A stretch of 64,000 bases of DNA from Kalaharituber pfeilii (GCA_015179045.1 WHUZ01000015.1:1054001-1118000), one strand, 5' to 3'. Positions 1 through 12,109 are shown, counted from the first letter of the stretch. Translations and numbers: made by a program. Notes: generated by a model from the sequence alone, not told the origin.

Positions 1-2
1 CT

Positions 3-288
3 CCTCTCAGTACCCGCAAAACCGCTAGTGCAACCCTTACCAGCACTCGCCCCACTACAACATCGCCGTCTCGCACGATGTCCACCAAAAAAAAAAAAAT
101 AAAAAATAAAAAATAAAAAATAAAAAAGTAAAATAAAAATAAAAAAGATGTCCACCACCGTGTCTACTACGGACGTTCCGGTGGCCAAGTACGGACAGTG
201 CGGTGGGAACGGGTACACTGGATCGACGGTGTGTGTATCGGGGTTGACTTGCATGTTCGTGAATGATTGGTACTCGCAGTGTTTGTAG
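3..288 (+). pseudogene. 3' end of CBM1 (cellulose-binding) secreted enzyme gene, interrupted
   Basis: The last 36 codons (181-288) encode a fungal family 1 carbohydrate-binding module: YGQCGG, then GYTG, four cysteines, and a terminal aromatic DWYSQCL just before TAG. CBM1 anchors secreted cellulases, LPMOs and esterases to cellulose. Upstream, 3-87 reads as a Ser/Thr/Pro-rich linker (TSTRPTTTSPSRTMST), but in another frame. Between linker and module lies an A-rich stretch (88-146) flanked by an 11-bp direct repeat (77-87 and 147-157). Removing 70 bp fuses linker and module in one frame. As it stands the stretch shifts frame and brings an in-frame TAA at 121. No GT-AG pair removes exactly 70 nt, so I read an insertion, not an intron. 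The catalytic domain lies outside the window, so the enzyme class is unknown. Confidence 0.75.
77..157 (+). mobile_element. A-rich micro-insertion with 11-bp target-site duplication
   Basis: GATGTCCACCA occurs at 77-87 and 147-157. Between them is only a simple A-rich tract of the form (TAAAAAA)n. An A-rich 3' tail plus a duplication of this length is the signature of target-primed reverse transcription by a non-LTR element. Here the copy would be truncated so far that only the tail remains. Other truncated LINE tails with target duplications occur at 6345-6651 and 52849-52916. Confidence 0.65.
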
Positions 289-1990
289 ATCTAGCTGTAG
301 ATGGGAGGCAGGTGCAGGTTGAACATGTTAGAAGTGTGAAAATTTTTTTTATGAGCAGATATGATGCCGGCTTAGGTGGTGTTAGGGGAAAAGAGGACAT
401 ACTGGATGTAGGAGGGTTACATACTGAATTGGGAAGGGTACTGGATTGGGAAGGAGGTGAGCAACGAGTCGGGATGGGGTCTTTCTCTTTCTCTTAAGTT
501 CTGCTCTTCTTCCTTCTGGGCTTGGAGGAGATACACAATACACTTCATACAAGATATCTTATCCTTCGTTGTGGCTCCTTCGAAAGTGACCCACAATATC
601 CAACAATAGGTCGTGGAAACGCATGGTTTCCCAAAGGCCCTATGTCTACTTCAGTATATCTTGTCCCATTATCTTGCTTGCTTGCTTGCTTGCTTGACTT
701 TGTAGAAGACAGGACAGAACTGGCCAGGCCGCGGGAAAGATGTAAGTAAAATGCGAATGTTACCATACATGTATGTACTATAGCTGTAATTTACATAAGG
801 AAAACGTGACCAATGCGTATGATAAACCTCAAGTTTGTTTCGACATTATAAGTTAAATGTAACCAAAAGAAAAAATATTCTAAGAATCAGCTTTCATTCA
901 TGTGAATCATTCTCTACGAGAGCTTTAGCTAGTTGTTTGGGGAAAGAAAGCAAGGAAACCCGAAGAGGGAAGGAGGCCACGCGAGGGCAGGGGTAGTGAG
1001 TTTCTTTCCGGCCGGGCTGCTGTTTTCCTTGAAAAGTACTGTACGTTTATGTACTGTTGCATGTTGGAATTGGTAGAGTTCGTCGTGTGTAAGTATATCG
1101 GGCTTAGGTTTTTGTTTGTATGTGTTGGTTTTGGTTGGTGATGGTGATGGTTAGTCTTGTGCCCAGAGTGATGGTGGTGCAAACGTGTCTGGTGAATGTA
1201 TATAATCATTACTACTAGGTAGTATAGATACAGAAAAGTTGCTTGGTATGTCCATATGTATGATCATGGGTCTGCAGGCAGCCCCGAGGTCAGAGCTATA
1301 GCCAATTTAATTTTACGGACCGGTTCATCATGTTCTCATGTACATGTACAGCTGCGTGTTACCCGCCGCCGGCTTTGACCAATATCAGATATGGATATAT
1401 GTAAAACCTTGTATGCGGTCAGCTATATATAGCTACTAAGTTACAATGAAGGTTGGTAGGTAAATTATAATTGGTGGAACCTTACGCTCATGGTTACCCT
1501 CATATTGATCTTGGCGTCGTCACTATATACAATTGTATTATGTGCATAGTAGATACATTACATCTGCGAACTTGAGTATCAATGTTGTTTACAGTAGCAA
1601 TGCATAAGTTGTCATAACTTCGTAGTTACCATCACATCTACTTCAATTTGCCTCACCATGGCCAGATACTCTACATCTTCCCCTCCTATTTGATCATACA
1701 AAAAAGGAAAGCCACAAACAAGCATTTCCAGAGCCACTCGCACGTTCCCCCAAAGTCTGTCCAGGCCAAATTCACCGCCCACCCCCATAACAGCTAACAG
1801 CACTTAGAAAATTGTAGTAGTACACGCTTATGAAATTTTACCTGAAGGATAATAGCAACTCAGTGGAACGAAATGAAAATATGTACAAAGAGAAGCAGGA
1901 AAACAAGAAGGTATTACACGCTATATTGACCACTATGCTGCATGGGCTGGAACAAGTGTCACTGAATCAACAGCACTAAATGAGAAAACA
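289..1990. other. Intergenic stretch, no gene recognised
   Basis: I see no domain, spliceable reading frame or RNA gene here. The first few hundred bases are presumably the 3' flank of the CBM1 gene. Small structures include a (GCTT)n run near 674-694 and TATATATAGC-type AT runs near 1420-1440. The small reading frames are short and have no recognisable motifs. Confidence 0.4.
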
Positions 1991-2002
1991 TGAATGCCTG
2001 GT

Positions 2003-4346
2003 TAACGTCACTGACCGGGATCCGGCGCACTTCCGGAATAAAAACAATAGCCTCCTGTAAGGCCAAATCTTCATAGAAGATAACCAAATTGCACATACAG
2101 CTTGGAGAGGTATAGGAAAGTAACTTCCGCACCACAGTTAGCCAATTGGAAATTTTGAATGATACTCTATGGTGGTAGTTGCCCAATTAGGCATCTGAAC
2201 CCTATGCAGGTGTAAAATGGCAAGATGGCTATTTAGGACCTTGAGCAAGTGCATATACCTTCTATAGTATGTATTTCAGAGATCTGGAATGTTTCATGAT
2301 GATTGGATACATATGGAACAAGTGGTGAGCCAATATCCATAAATACATTGTTGCTACTAGAAGTGAATTTTGATATTCAATTTGTATATATTTCTAAAAT
2401 TATGAGGCATGTTCAGAATGCTCTAAAATATAGCTCTACACATAGGAAAATATATCTTAAGTAGCTTATAGGTATAGGTATTGACAGAAAGTAGAGATCA
2501 ATAGAGATACCCATCTATATATACCTAATTAGGTAATACATATTTCTTAATACACCATATATGAATGCTGCAGTCTTGAGCTATAAAACTTTAGAAATAT
2601 AATCTAAAGGCTCCTGAAATATTATATAGAAACTCTCAGAATGATCTAATACTACTTACTTAAAGTAAATATAATTATATCTTCTTCTGTATAAAGATAC
2701 CTTGAATCTTAGTCTATATATTATTGTAACATACATAAATACCATGATTATAACCTAATAATAGCTAATACATTACTGATACCTTACTTTAAGTAGAACG
2801 TATATGTATACTAGAAGGTTCTTCACTTGTTTCTTATTTTTTATTGCTTATTTCTACTCTTATATTTGCTATTATATTTCTATAACTTTCTTATTTCCAT
2901 ACTTAGCTCTCCACTACTCAACTCACCCATAAGAGGTAACTTTCTTATTTACTCCCTTACTATCTCTTCTGTAAAATGAATAGCACCTATGAATCTAAGT
3001 GTTCTCGTCACTTCATCCAGTTCTAAGAAAATAGATAGACCAAATTCAAGAAATTATGTGTAACTTTAACAGATATAATTGAATCGCTCGGAGAGTTTCT
3101 ATATAATATTTCAGGAGCCTTTAGATTATATTTCTAAAGTTTCATAGCTCAAGACTGCAGCATTCATACATGGTGTGTTAAGAAAATGTTACGGCTAAGG
3201 TGAGACTTACCCGATAAGGGAACACTTACCCTGAATCCTTAGTAAGACCAATGCTGCTAGACCGGATTGATCACCCGTTAGGCTTGGCAGAGGATTCTTT
3301 GTCTTCCGAATAGGGTAGTGCTAAGGAAGTGTGTGTCATTGTTGATTGTAAGGTCTTTATACCTGGCACTCGGTTTACGAAGCTAATATGCGCACATGCA
3401 TTAGTACATGTTGTTATCTTGTGTCTGTACTACTTTTGCATGTTTCTTTGTTATGTTTATTGGCATTGGTAAGGGATTGTCATTTCTTTATTTGCTTGAC
3501 TAGTCATATATGATGCGCTCAGTCTATTTAAGCACAGGCGATAGCACAGTTGAAAGAATTAAGACACAAGCGGTGTTCTAAGTTCTCTATAACTCTGAAA
3601 CCTATCGTTTCCTTATTACGCTCGTGAATCGCTCCGCTCCGCTGCGCGCTCCACGCCAAACAGCTGCCCTTCCGGCCCGCCGTATATACACCTCCGTAGC
3701 CATTTCGGCCCGCCATATACACACCTCCGTAGCCGTAACATCCAGTACCTTCCAGCGCCCACCGGAGCCTAGCCCCTCACGCCCGTAACAGAAATATGCA
3801 TTACCTAATTAGGTATATATAGATGTATATCCCTATTGATTTCTACTTTCTATCAATACCTATACCTATAGGCTACTTAAGATATATTTTCCTATGTGTA
3901 GAGCTATATTCTAGAGCATTCTGAACATGCCTCATAATTTTAGAAATATATACAAATTGAATATCAAAATTCACTTCTAGTAGTAACAATGTATGTATGG
4001 ATATTGGCTCACCACTTGTTCGATATGTATCCAATCATCATGGAACATTCCAGATCTCTTGAATACATACTATAGAAGGTATATGCACTTGCTCAAGGTC
4101 CTCAATAGCCATCTTGCCATTTTACACCTGCATAGGGTTCAGATGCCTAATTGGGCAACTACTACCATAGAATATCATTCAAAATTTCCAATTGGCTAAC
4201 TGTGGTGCGGAAGTTACTTTCCTATACCTCTCCAAGCTGTATGTGCAATTTGGTTATCTTCTATGAAGATTTGGCCTTACAGGAGGCGATTGTTTTTATT
4301 TCGGAAGTGCGCCGGATCCCGGTAATGCGCCGGATCCCGGTCAGTG
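2003..4346. mobile_element. Foldback-type element with long inverted arms (about 2.3 kb), interrupted by a solo LTR
   Basis: The left arm (about 2003-2640) is inverted relative to a right arm made of 3098-3186 plus 3791-4346. Both outer ends carry CGTCACTGACCGGGATCC in opposite orientation. The inner part of the arms (about 2555-2640 against 3098-3186) also pairs. A unique AT-rich core (2640-3097) separates the arms. The right outer end has a tandem duplication of GCGCCGGATCCCGGT (about 4310-4340). Each arm holds a reading frame whose products share SFKISNWLTVVRKLLSY and YEDLALQEAIVF. Whether these were ever translated is unknown. A third, single-arm copy in left-arm orientation lies at about 20700-21270. 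The flanks (TTAA on the left, TTAT on the right) hint at the target but are not conclusive. Confidence 0.75.
3187..3790 (+). mobile_element. Solo LTR, copy 1 (604 bp)
   Basis: The element begins TGTTACGG and ends CGTAACA, so TGTTA...TAACA are short inverted termini. It is flanked by GAAAA and GAAAT, a 5-bp target duplication with one mismatch. The uninterrupted left foldback arm preserves the empty site, which confirms the borders. It is homologous throughout to 12822-13469. A TATTTAAG promoter-like box lies near 3524. Near the 3' end is a short minisatellite of a unit of about 33 bp containing CACCTCCGTAGCC, with two units here. No internal retrotransposon sequence is present, so this is a recombination remnant of an LTR retrotransposon. 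Confidence 0.85.
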
Positions 4347-4449
4347 ACGTTATCGAGAAAAATACAAAGGAAAAGACATAACAGTACCAAAAAACGATGA
4401 GGCATACCCCTCTATACGCTACATGGTATTGGATAGTACTCTTCAACCT

Positions 4450-6169
4450 CTAGGCCTCTGTAGGCCGTAGGTTCTCCTTGCTTCCAGCATGGGCTGAAGC
4501 AGGGTCGTACGCTCGCTGAATCGGCCCCATCCCGTATACTGATGCTGTTGTGGCCGCTGCCATACTTGCTGCAAAGGACTGCATGGGTAAGTTCTCATTC
4601 GCGGATTCGTAATTCTCATACGTGTATTGAAATGTTGTCTGGTGGAGCGAGCTGTGGGCTTGGTTGCTGAAGCTGCCGTTGCTGCTATTGCTGGCTGCCG
4701 TGGGTGGTGGGAATTCAAAGTGTGGGGAGGGTGCGGTAGGGAGGCCGGCTGGCCCGGCGGGGTAGCTGGTGATGCTGACGGTGTTGGTCACCTGGATGCC
4801 ATTGTTCGAGAGAGACCAATTTGGTGGCTCCTCGTTGTGGGGCTCTGGAATTATCCCGACATGAGCAGGTGCGTTGTTGTCCCTAGTTACCGCTGCAGTA
4901 GGGAGAGAGGGCGATTTCGCTCTGGTCTGGAATATGGCTAGCTCCTCGTCGAGATCGTTGCCGCCCAAGGTGTTTAGTGTAATGAAGTCTTCCGTGAGTA
5001 GCGTGTTAGGGTGGCGCGGTAATGGCTTCTTACGGCCCTTTGATCCCGAAGTCCCATTTCCACTCTTCTTGTAGTCTATGCTGTTTTTACTTCCTTTTGA
5101 ATATGACGAATTTCCTAATCCGCTAGGATGTCCCTTACTTAGTACACTTCGACCTCTCTTAACGAGATCCAGGAATATGATCCTGAAACTAGGTAAACAA
5201 AAGGCTATGAAACCAGTAACTATTTCAAGAGTAGTCCAAAAGAAGGCTGTTCGAACACCCTCCATCGTGGCCGGTGGGGATTTGTATGGGGTATACATCA
5301 CGACGTAGCGGACGATGCTGGCCGTTATACACATTATCCCAACTGTAAAAATAAAACAAAGGCCAAATACCTCCTTTCTCTGGAGGTTGTATGTCCGAAT
5401 TATCAATAGTGGTAGGATGATGATCATGATATCCGTACCAATATTCAAGAAAGAACCAATGGTCAAGGTAGTTAAGCTATTGATGCTGCTTATTCTCGGA
5501 AATTCCTCGAGTGTTGAGGTCCAATTTCTGTGCACGGGAGTGCACCAGGTAAAATGAATAGTGATTACAATGATGTAAGTGACACAGCACAGGAATGATG
5601 TTCCATACAGGAGGTAAACAAATCTTGACTGGACCCTGCAAAAAAGGCGCCAATAGAATGCGAGAAAGGCACCCTTGAGCAGCCAAAGCTCAGTCACGTA
5701 GCCTGCCCAAGCGAAAAAAACAAGCTTATATGCTAATCAGCAAATGTATCTTTCTTGATGAAGAGCTATATAGTGAACATACCTGCCGGTAAGGAGGAGT
5801 AAGCATTTGCAAGCTAACAAACCCTTCGATATTCTTTTGCCGTTCGTCCCGGAATTTTGCATTCATTGCCGCTAATTGTTCCTCCGTCAAACGACTAATG
5901 TCTATTGTTGAATTTTTGGCCAGCTCTGCCATTTTCTGGTCAACCACCAACTCAGCCCGTTCATAAGTCGCTATCATCCGCCAACAGTACCATGCCAAAC
6001 AGCTGGTTGTTGCCATACATAAGCATGTGCTTGCACAAAATAGAATATCCCTAACCCAATCCTCTCTATTGCGTTCGTTGTGTCGGAGTATCCAAAGTCG
6101 AGTGGTGAGAAGAATAAAGATGACGCTCAGCATAACCATCTCCAATGCGAAAGAGACAGTGGGCTCCAT
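4450..6169 (-). CDS. PTH11-type rhodopsin-like seven-helix membrane protein
   Basis: Two exons: 6169-5783 and 5724-4450, intron 5725-5782 (58 nt, GTATGT donor, ATAAG acceptor). The 553-residue product has seven hydrophobic segments at roughly 9-30, 39-62, 130-158, 165-190, 210-238, 247-273 and 287-314. The third holds VTELWLLKGAFLAFYW, the typical signature of the fungal rhodopsin-like/PTH11 receptor family. A polar cytoplasmic tail of about 240 residues follows, with KGRKKPLPRHP and Ser/Pro-rich sequence. The family is thought to sense surfaces or extracellular ligands at the plasma membrane. The ligand here is unknown. The loop between helices 2 and 3 is long and has a possible N-glycosylation site, NST. 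I chose the ATG at 6169 because reading frames further upstream run into a LINE insertion. The acceptor giving LVFFAWAGY is preferred over the nearer GGGCAG, which would break the frame. Confidence 0.85.
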
Positions 6170-6331
6170 TTTTGTCCAGATTGATTTTTGTAAGCCCAGC
6201 GAGGAACAAGATCAAGTGGAGCCCCGCAGACCAGGCGTGGATAAGAGAATGCTATGCGTCCGCCGATTGTAGTATGTATACAAGAAATAATCCTTCTGTC
6301 TTGTTGGTAGAGCGTTGCCGTGGGGATTGAT

Positions 6332-6616
6332 GAGCTGCTCGCAGAGGAAGTGGCCGGGGGGAATGGCGGACTTGAAAAGACCACCGAAGGACAAGCAGAA
6401 GGACCCACTGTTGGAGCTGCTCGATTGGGTCGAGGAATCAAGGACACAATAAGAGGCGTATTTTTCGATGGATCAGAGACATAACAAAGACGGGTAAACA
6501 GGGACGGGGTGTTTTAACTTTCTTAGCAGTTCATTCTAGCTGATTTTACCTCTTTCTTTCTTTCATGTCATATAGCTAAACCTCGTCATAGCCCGAAGGG
6601 CGTCACACGAGTAATG

Positions 6617-6655
<39 letters not shown>

Positions 6656-6664
6656 TGCTCGCAG
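6332..6664 (+). mobile_element. 5'-truncated LINE insertion (307 bp) with 13-bp target duplication
   Basis: GAGCTGCTCGCAG occurs at 6332-6344 and 6652-6664. Between them is 307 bp ending in a 30-nt poly(A). The insert begins in an open frame that runs to TAA near 6481 and ends IRGVFFDGSET. This is presumably the C-terminus of a LINE protein, but I cannot name the domain. Just before the tail is a hairpin, GCCC-GAA-GGGC, followed by CGAGTAATGATAT. The same hairpin and motif end three other copies near 52.2-52.9 kb. The insertion lies about 160 bp upstream of the receptor start codon and may affect its promoter. Confidence 0.85.
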
Positions 6665-7970
6665 CCCCGGAAGTTCCCAGAGAACTGAGGCTTTGAAATT
6701 CCCAGATTGCCCCTTGCGTGAGTGATTTCGAAAAAGTTAAAACCGAACTTGTGATACGATCACTGTCTCCCGTGAAGACGCCTCAGCAATTGTTCTCCAC
6801 CTCTAACGCAAATATTGGGTGCTCCTATGTTAATAAGTCACAGGACCCAAAAGGCCTAATAAATCAATGCACGGAGAGATCGTTATCTAGGTTGCTCTTG
6901 CATGTCATGCTCTATGCAGAAAGTCTGAATCGCAGATGGTTTCACGTCGACCTCCTCACTTCACTGGATCGCAATGTGAGCATCAAGAGCTAGGTATTTG
7001 GGAGTGGAAACACCCCGCATAAAATTAACAATCATCCAAACACCAGCCTCAGGTCCGATCGGTCCTACATACTGACCGGTACCTTCAATGTGAGCTGCTG
7101 TACCTTTCTACATAGTATGCAATCTTGTGCTTGTTGGCTCGATTGGCTTTCCGATTTATCCAAATTTGCAAACGCCGATCCAGTAGGGCTTTGAGGTGAG
7201 CAGAGGGGGGAAAGCTCAAAATGGTAAGCTACACGCCATGCTTTTTTGCTGACGGCATTGCTATTCCCATATAGGACCTTTGCAGATGGTAAAATTTCTA
7301 CTTCCAGTGATGTTATATTAATATTGATTAAAAAAAATTGTTGTGGAACGTGGTAGACTGACCATTGATGCCTTGATATCCACATGTTACAAAACGTTGC
7401 TAATGCTAGCATAAGACTAAGCTCCTGCCTTTTCTCCGCTTAATACATATTGGGGAATACCGGTAAAGAGCACAGCCTCAAAATAGAACGACAAGTACAC
7501 ATGGACAACAGTACGGAAGGAGAAATGGCAATATCATCTGTTACCAATTATCAGTTATATAGTCACATTTGTATTAACAAATCAAGTAGCCCTCTAAACG
7601 CCATCCAACTGACTTTTTGTATCGCCAATGACAATTGATCGGCGAATGTAAACTTTGGCAGAAGATTCGAACATGTGCAGTGCTCGGCAATTTGCGGCAG
7701 TTGAAAAAAAAAAAAGGACTGATATGTAAAGGAGTCTGGGACGAGACTGCGCAAAATCCCCTATTCGAAAACACGCCACTCAGTTTTAAATTCCAGGGTG
7801 CATACCAGAACCAACGCTCATACCATGAACCAATATATAGTGTGATGTAACAATTAGCAAGGGGAGTGAATAATTTAGCGACTTGGCAAGGGAATCGGAG
7901 ACATATTACATAATCCAGGCCGGTGAGTCGAGATTAGGCCGCTTTTGGGCCTACCATAAATAGTGTTAAA
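6665..7970. other. Intergenic stretch, no gene recognised
   Basis: Reading frames are short on both strands and none has a recognisable domain. Position 7731-7748 contains AGTCTGGGACGAGACT, which resembles the micro-insertion core described elsewhere but lacks a flanking 9-bp duplication. Confidence 0.4.
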
Positions 7971-7984
7971 TGTTGTTGAAAGTA

Positions 7985-8840
7985 AGTTTGAGTACAGTAC
8001 CGTACCTAGACAAAAGCGTACGCCACCCCCCCTCACTATGCAATAACAGGAAAAGCGCATATGCACTGCATTGACCCTGACGATGCAATAGGAAAAAAAT
8101 ACTAGGGGTCAAGCCCTTGTAACCAGAATATCTCATAACCCAAAAATAACAAAGTTAACTCCAATACATATACAAACATCCGGGTAAATATGTCCAAACT
8201 ATAAAGTGAAAGAAATCAGCTAGACATACATACATCAACAGGTAACACATCAATAAAAGACTGTACTAGAAAATAAGACTTCCAAGAAAAAGCTCAGTTG
8301 CATTCAAGATACTGCCTAAAGCTGCTCAACTCCGAGTCTCTTACCACTAATACTTAGTATACCAGCCCTTTGCCTTCAGTACTGCTGCAATTTATCATGG
8401 TATACTCTTATAGAGTGCCTTGAAAAGGCTTGGAGGATCTGATTTCTGAAATTATTCAATACTTCCACCAGTGCCGGTTTGATAAGATCTGCCTTGCATC
8501 AAATGAATGTTCGGATAATGCTTAAATTTAGCTCAACTAAGGGAACTTCTACCTAGTTTTCAATATCTGAAAGCCCTTTTTCCTTTTCTATATTACTGGA
8601 GAGTGAGAGTGCTGAGAGTGAAGCTACAAGCTCGTTTCTAGCCATCTTAACATCAAGCATTATTCAAGAAGTATTAGAATAATAACTCACTCAATGAACT
8701 ATAGTAAGTATATATCTAAAGCACCATATATACTGTATTTAGAGTATACACTTGTCCAGTAACACATGAAATATTCTTGATATGATCTCTCCCTGTTGCA
8801 TATCAAGTGGTCATATGCGCTTTTCCTATTAGTGCATAGT
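7985..8840 (-). mobile_element. Degraded Tc1/mariner transposon
   Basis: Inverted termini are seen at about 8034-8065 and 8805-8840, sharing AGGAAAAGCGCATATG next to ACTATGCA. On the minus strand near 8345-8460 a frame reads LFKALYKSIP, two stop codons, then IAAVLKAKGWYTKY and stop. This is the C-terminal end of a Tc1-family transposase with two adjacent nonsense codons. The element is shorter than an intact transposase gene plus termini, so it also carries deletions. The outer left sequence (CAGTACCGTACCTAGAC near 7996) recurs at 20590, so the true terminus may lie further out. C-to-T decay such as RIP would explain the stops, but I have not measured it. Confidence 0.7.
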
Positions 8841-11390
8841 TACGAGCATGACTTCAAGGATCCCCAGCAGCAGCATGACCACCCACGTTTCGGATCTGCG
8901 CAGCCGATTTCGCCAGCCTGAATGGAGCTCCGAATTATTCACGTGTGCATATGCTTACAACGAGCACCCCTCCATATGGTCGGTGCTGCGGTATTTCTCA
9001 CACTTCATAGGAAAATCGGCATCTGCAAAAGCATGCAGCGAGCAGGCATGGGTTGTTCCACTGGATACACTCAATCCATCATCAATATAGAGTCCCCTAT
9101 CTTCATATTCGGACACCTAGTAAATTCAAGCCGGAGAAGAACCAGTCGGTAGATAACAGTGCAGTGGCGGTTAAGCGATGAGCGACTGGGGCAAAGATCA
9201 AATAAGTACATAGTTGAAGCCTTGATGACTATAGCGCTAGTTAGGTATGTAAACCTCCTTTACCGGACCCGCCTATTCTTACAGTAACTGCCACTGCATC
9301 AACTGACATCCTTATGTCGCAGTCATCAAGAGCATGATAGTGCAGTAGCAACTTTAAATTTAGAATCAAAAGACGACTTATCTTGATGTGATCCAAGAAT
9401 TCAAACACTCCTTCACAAAAGCATCAAAAGCGCATTTATCCCAGGGCATCTCTTAGGCATTTAAGGATTATGCGTAAATTTGAACTTATTAAACAAATTC
9501 TTTAAGGCGAATATCAGGGGTGTTACTTATGTTAAAGGTACTACTTGTTCAGAATAATATGGCCCTACAGCTCTTGAAGATTATGTACTACTAGCATTCT
9601 GGCATCATCAACTGTTCTCGTACCCAGGTCAAAGATCATCAACCACATATCACTGAACTCACTCAAATATATTCTGCCAGGGGATGCTATCACTGTTTCT
9701 AGAAATTTCTTAGAAAGATTACGGATTAACACGTTTGAGCAGTATCTCACCAGTACTTGATTTGGTACTGAGAAGATTAACAATATGTATGCACCGCAAT
9801 TTAAGGTCAGATTGGTTATGAATTTGGGGTTCCGTTATTTGATTATGAATTTGGAATTTGTGTGTAGTCATGGTTCGACTTTAGCAGGCCTCCACGGCAC
9901 ATTTATTCACCTTCTGCCTTAGGAGTTTTTTCGTGGTTCGCTTAGGTCTTTTAAAGAGTAGCCTCCCAAAAAGTCTTATTCGCTTACTTTAGGAATTGCC
10001 TTGGGAGTCATTTCAGCAGCGAAATGAAAATGGGGAAGTCCATGTATGATTTCCGCTTCCAACGAAGTTGAATTATTTATACTTTGTCTTTCTTTTCAAA
10101 CCTGTATTGGCAATGCTGTATAAAATCCTACATCCATCCAGACGTTTGTTCTGTCAATAATTCCGGCGATGTGCCGAAGAATTGATCCAGAGTACAGAGA
10201 CATAACTATGATTAAAGATGCACGCGTAGGTCATTAAGAAAGGTTGATTTAGGGAGTTAAGGCTGCAGAGTAGTGCCCTAAAGGACTTAGCATCTAATGC
10301 ATTGGAAAAAGTATAATACAGGAAGAGCGGTATTTATAGAGTACCACGAGGCCGTCAAAGCACCAACTCTGAAGTACTTCTACAACCGCCAAGCCAGACG
10401 GGATCCGATGCTGCATGAACATTAACACTCAAGTGACCGTTCGCTAGTACTGGAGTAATTACAAAGCATGATTATATTGATTTTAATGATAGAGGAGTGT
10501 CTGAAGATACTATAGACAGACGCATAATATAAAAAAAAGATTTGATATAAAAGCCAAGTTATCTCCAGAACAGGAGTTTAACCAGTATACTTGCTTGTAA
10601 TTAAGCTGCTGAACTACGCGACAAACACTTCATTGCTACGGCAACTTTGCTTAATAATTACTTTATCAACTTTATCTGCATCTCTCTAGCTGCATTGCTT
10701 AGCTAATAGCTGAAAAACTAATTCCAAATTTATTATACTAGGTTTGTTGCAACTTGGAAGTATTCACTTAGTAGATACAGTTGATATAGAATATTATTGG
10801 ATATTGACTGTTAGAAAAAATCACTACTTGGGTTTCGATAGACTTAAACCAGCCAATACTAGAAATTCCTGACACCTAAAATGATGATTTAAACCCGAGA
10901 TTTTGTACCACAGTACTAACGTTACGTGGAACATGGATGTGTACCGATTTGGTCATGGATTTCTGAACATCAACGGAAGCCTGCGGATGAAAGACTGGAA
11001 GATAATTAAGAGACACAACGACCAAAACATGTATAATTGGGGATAACTTCTACCAGCAGTCGATTTCGAAGGCATCCACAAACGTCTCATACTGGATATT
11101 GTCGGGACCGTGGGCTTGCTTCAGTATTGGCAGATATGCAATAGCAGAGGTTATTGAGTGGAGGTGTTGTATGTACACGGAGTGATAATAGAGGATGAAG
11201 GGAATAAGACTACGAGGCCTACGAGGATCGAGCAAAGTAACTACTATTTTATATCGGGAAACGATCGCCTACCTAGAAACGACGCGCATCTTGGCATGCC
11301 TCATGAGAAACCATTTTCACAATATCTTCGGCAACTTATATGCCAGTAACATCAAATAAAGTGATATAGATACAATGATGTCGGGACAAC
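8841..11390. other. AT-rich intergenic stretch with repeat debris
   Basis: I see no intact gene. A micro-insertion with 9-bp direct repeats lies at 9604-9643. A minus-strand frame near 9565-9783 has no recognisable domain. The rest is low-GC sequence with many short stops, as expected of decayed repeats. Confidence 0.4.
9604..9643. repeat. Micro-insertion (22 bp) with 9-bp direct repeats
   Basis: ATCATCAAC at 9604-9612 and again at 9635-9643 encloses 22 bp that begin TGTTCTCGTACCCAG. Read in reverse complement the core is CTGGGTACGAGAACA, matching the core of the insertions at 49168 and 52340. The duplication is perfect. Confidence 0.7.
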
Positions 11391-11800
11391 ATTATCTACA
11401 TATTCTATTGCCTATATTCAATGTCAAGCTCTTGCTATATCAATAAATATGTCAACAGGTCAACTTAACCTCTCTCCCTCTTACACTCCTACATATTGTC
11501 AGTTAAATAGTACTAACATCTATGCCCTTATAGCTGCTGTCACTCACTAATGGTCATAGTATATGGTGGCATATGCTATAAGGGGGTAGGATACTTCAAG
11601 CTCTATTCGCAAGTCTAAAAGTGAGCAATTGCAGCCACTGTAGCTGTACCAATTTATACTTAGTTATAATAAATAGAAGGTACAGAGGCTGAACATGCTG
11701 TTATATACTCTACAGCTACTTACAAGATTAATATAGGGCTATCTGCACCTTTAGACCCTCCTAGTTTACCAGTTGAAGATGATATACTCATTCCCAGTTG
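11390..11800 (-). repeat. Unclassified dispersed repeat, inverted partial copy
   Basis: The stretch is the reverse complement of a diverged copy at about 13480-13800. Shared blocks include CTTGCGAATAGAGCT and GCATATGC near CCATATACTAT. The order of blocks is the same, so it is one family in opposite orientation. Neither copy has an intact reading frame. I do not recognise the encoded product. Confidence 0.6.
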
Positions 11801-12109
11801 ATATCTCTAAGAGTATGAGACATGCAGTCAAGCGGACCCCCCTAGCAAAAACCGTCACAGCTCAACCAAAATTGTACGAATATGAATTCTGAGAAAGGAT
11901 TTGGATTCTCTGATGTTTACTTATGTAACCCACCATTTTTCCTTTATTTTTTTAATAATTTTTTTGTGATTTTATTGAATAGTATCGACAGGTGATACAA
12001 AGGGTGCTCGGATACATGTCTCACGATTTACGGCAGCCGCTGTCTCATATGAGCTGCTGCTGCCAAACCTCAGATTTGCTTCCTAAACTGGATTGCCATT
12101 CCTAGCTGT

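Noticed and set aside
77..157. The A-rich tract as an intron (introner-like, with splice sites made from the target duplication)
   Set aside because: Restoring frame needs removal of exactly 70 nt. No GT-AG pair within the repeats gives that; the nearest pair removes 68 nt.
6127..6447. Upstream coding exon of the receptor gene
   Set aside because: Most of this frame lies inside the LINE insertion 6345-6651 and is antisense to the LINE frame.
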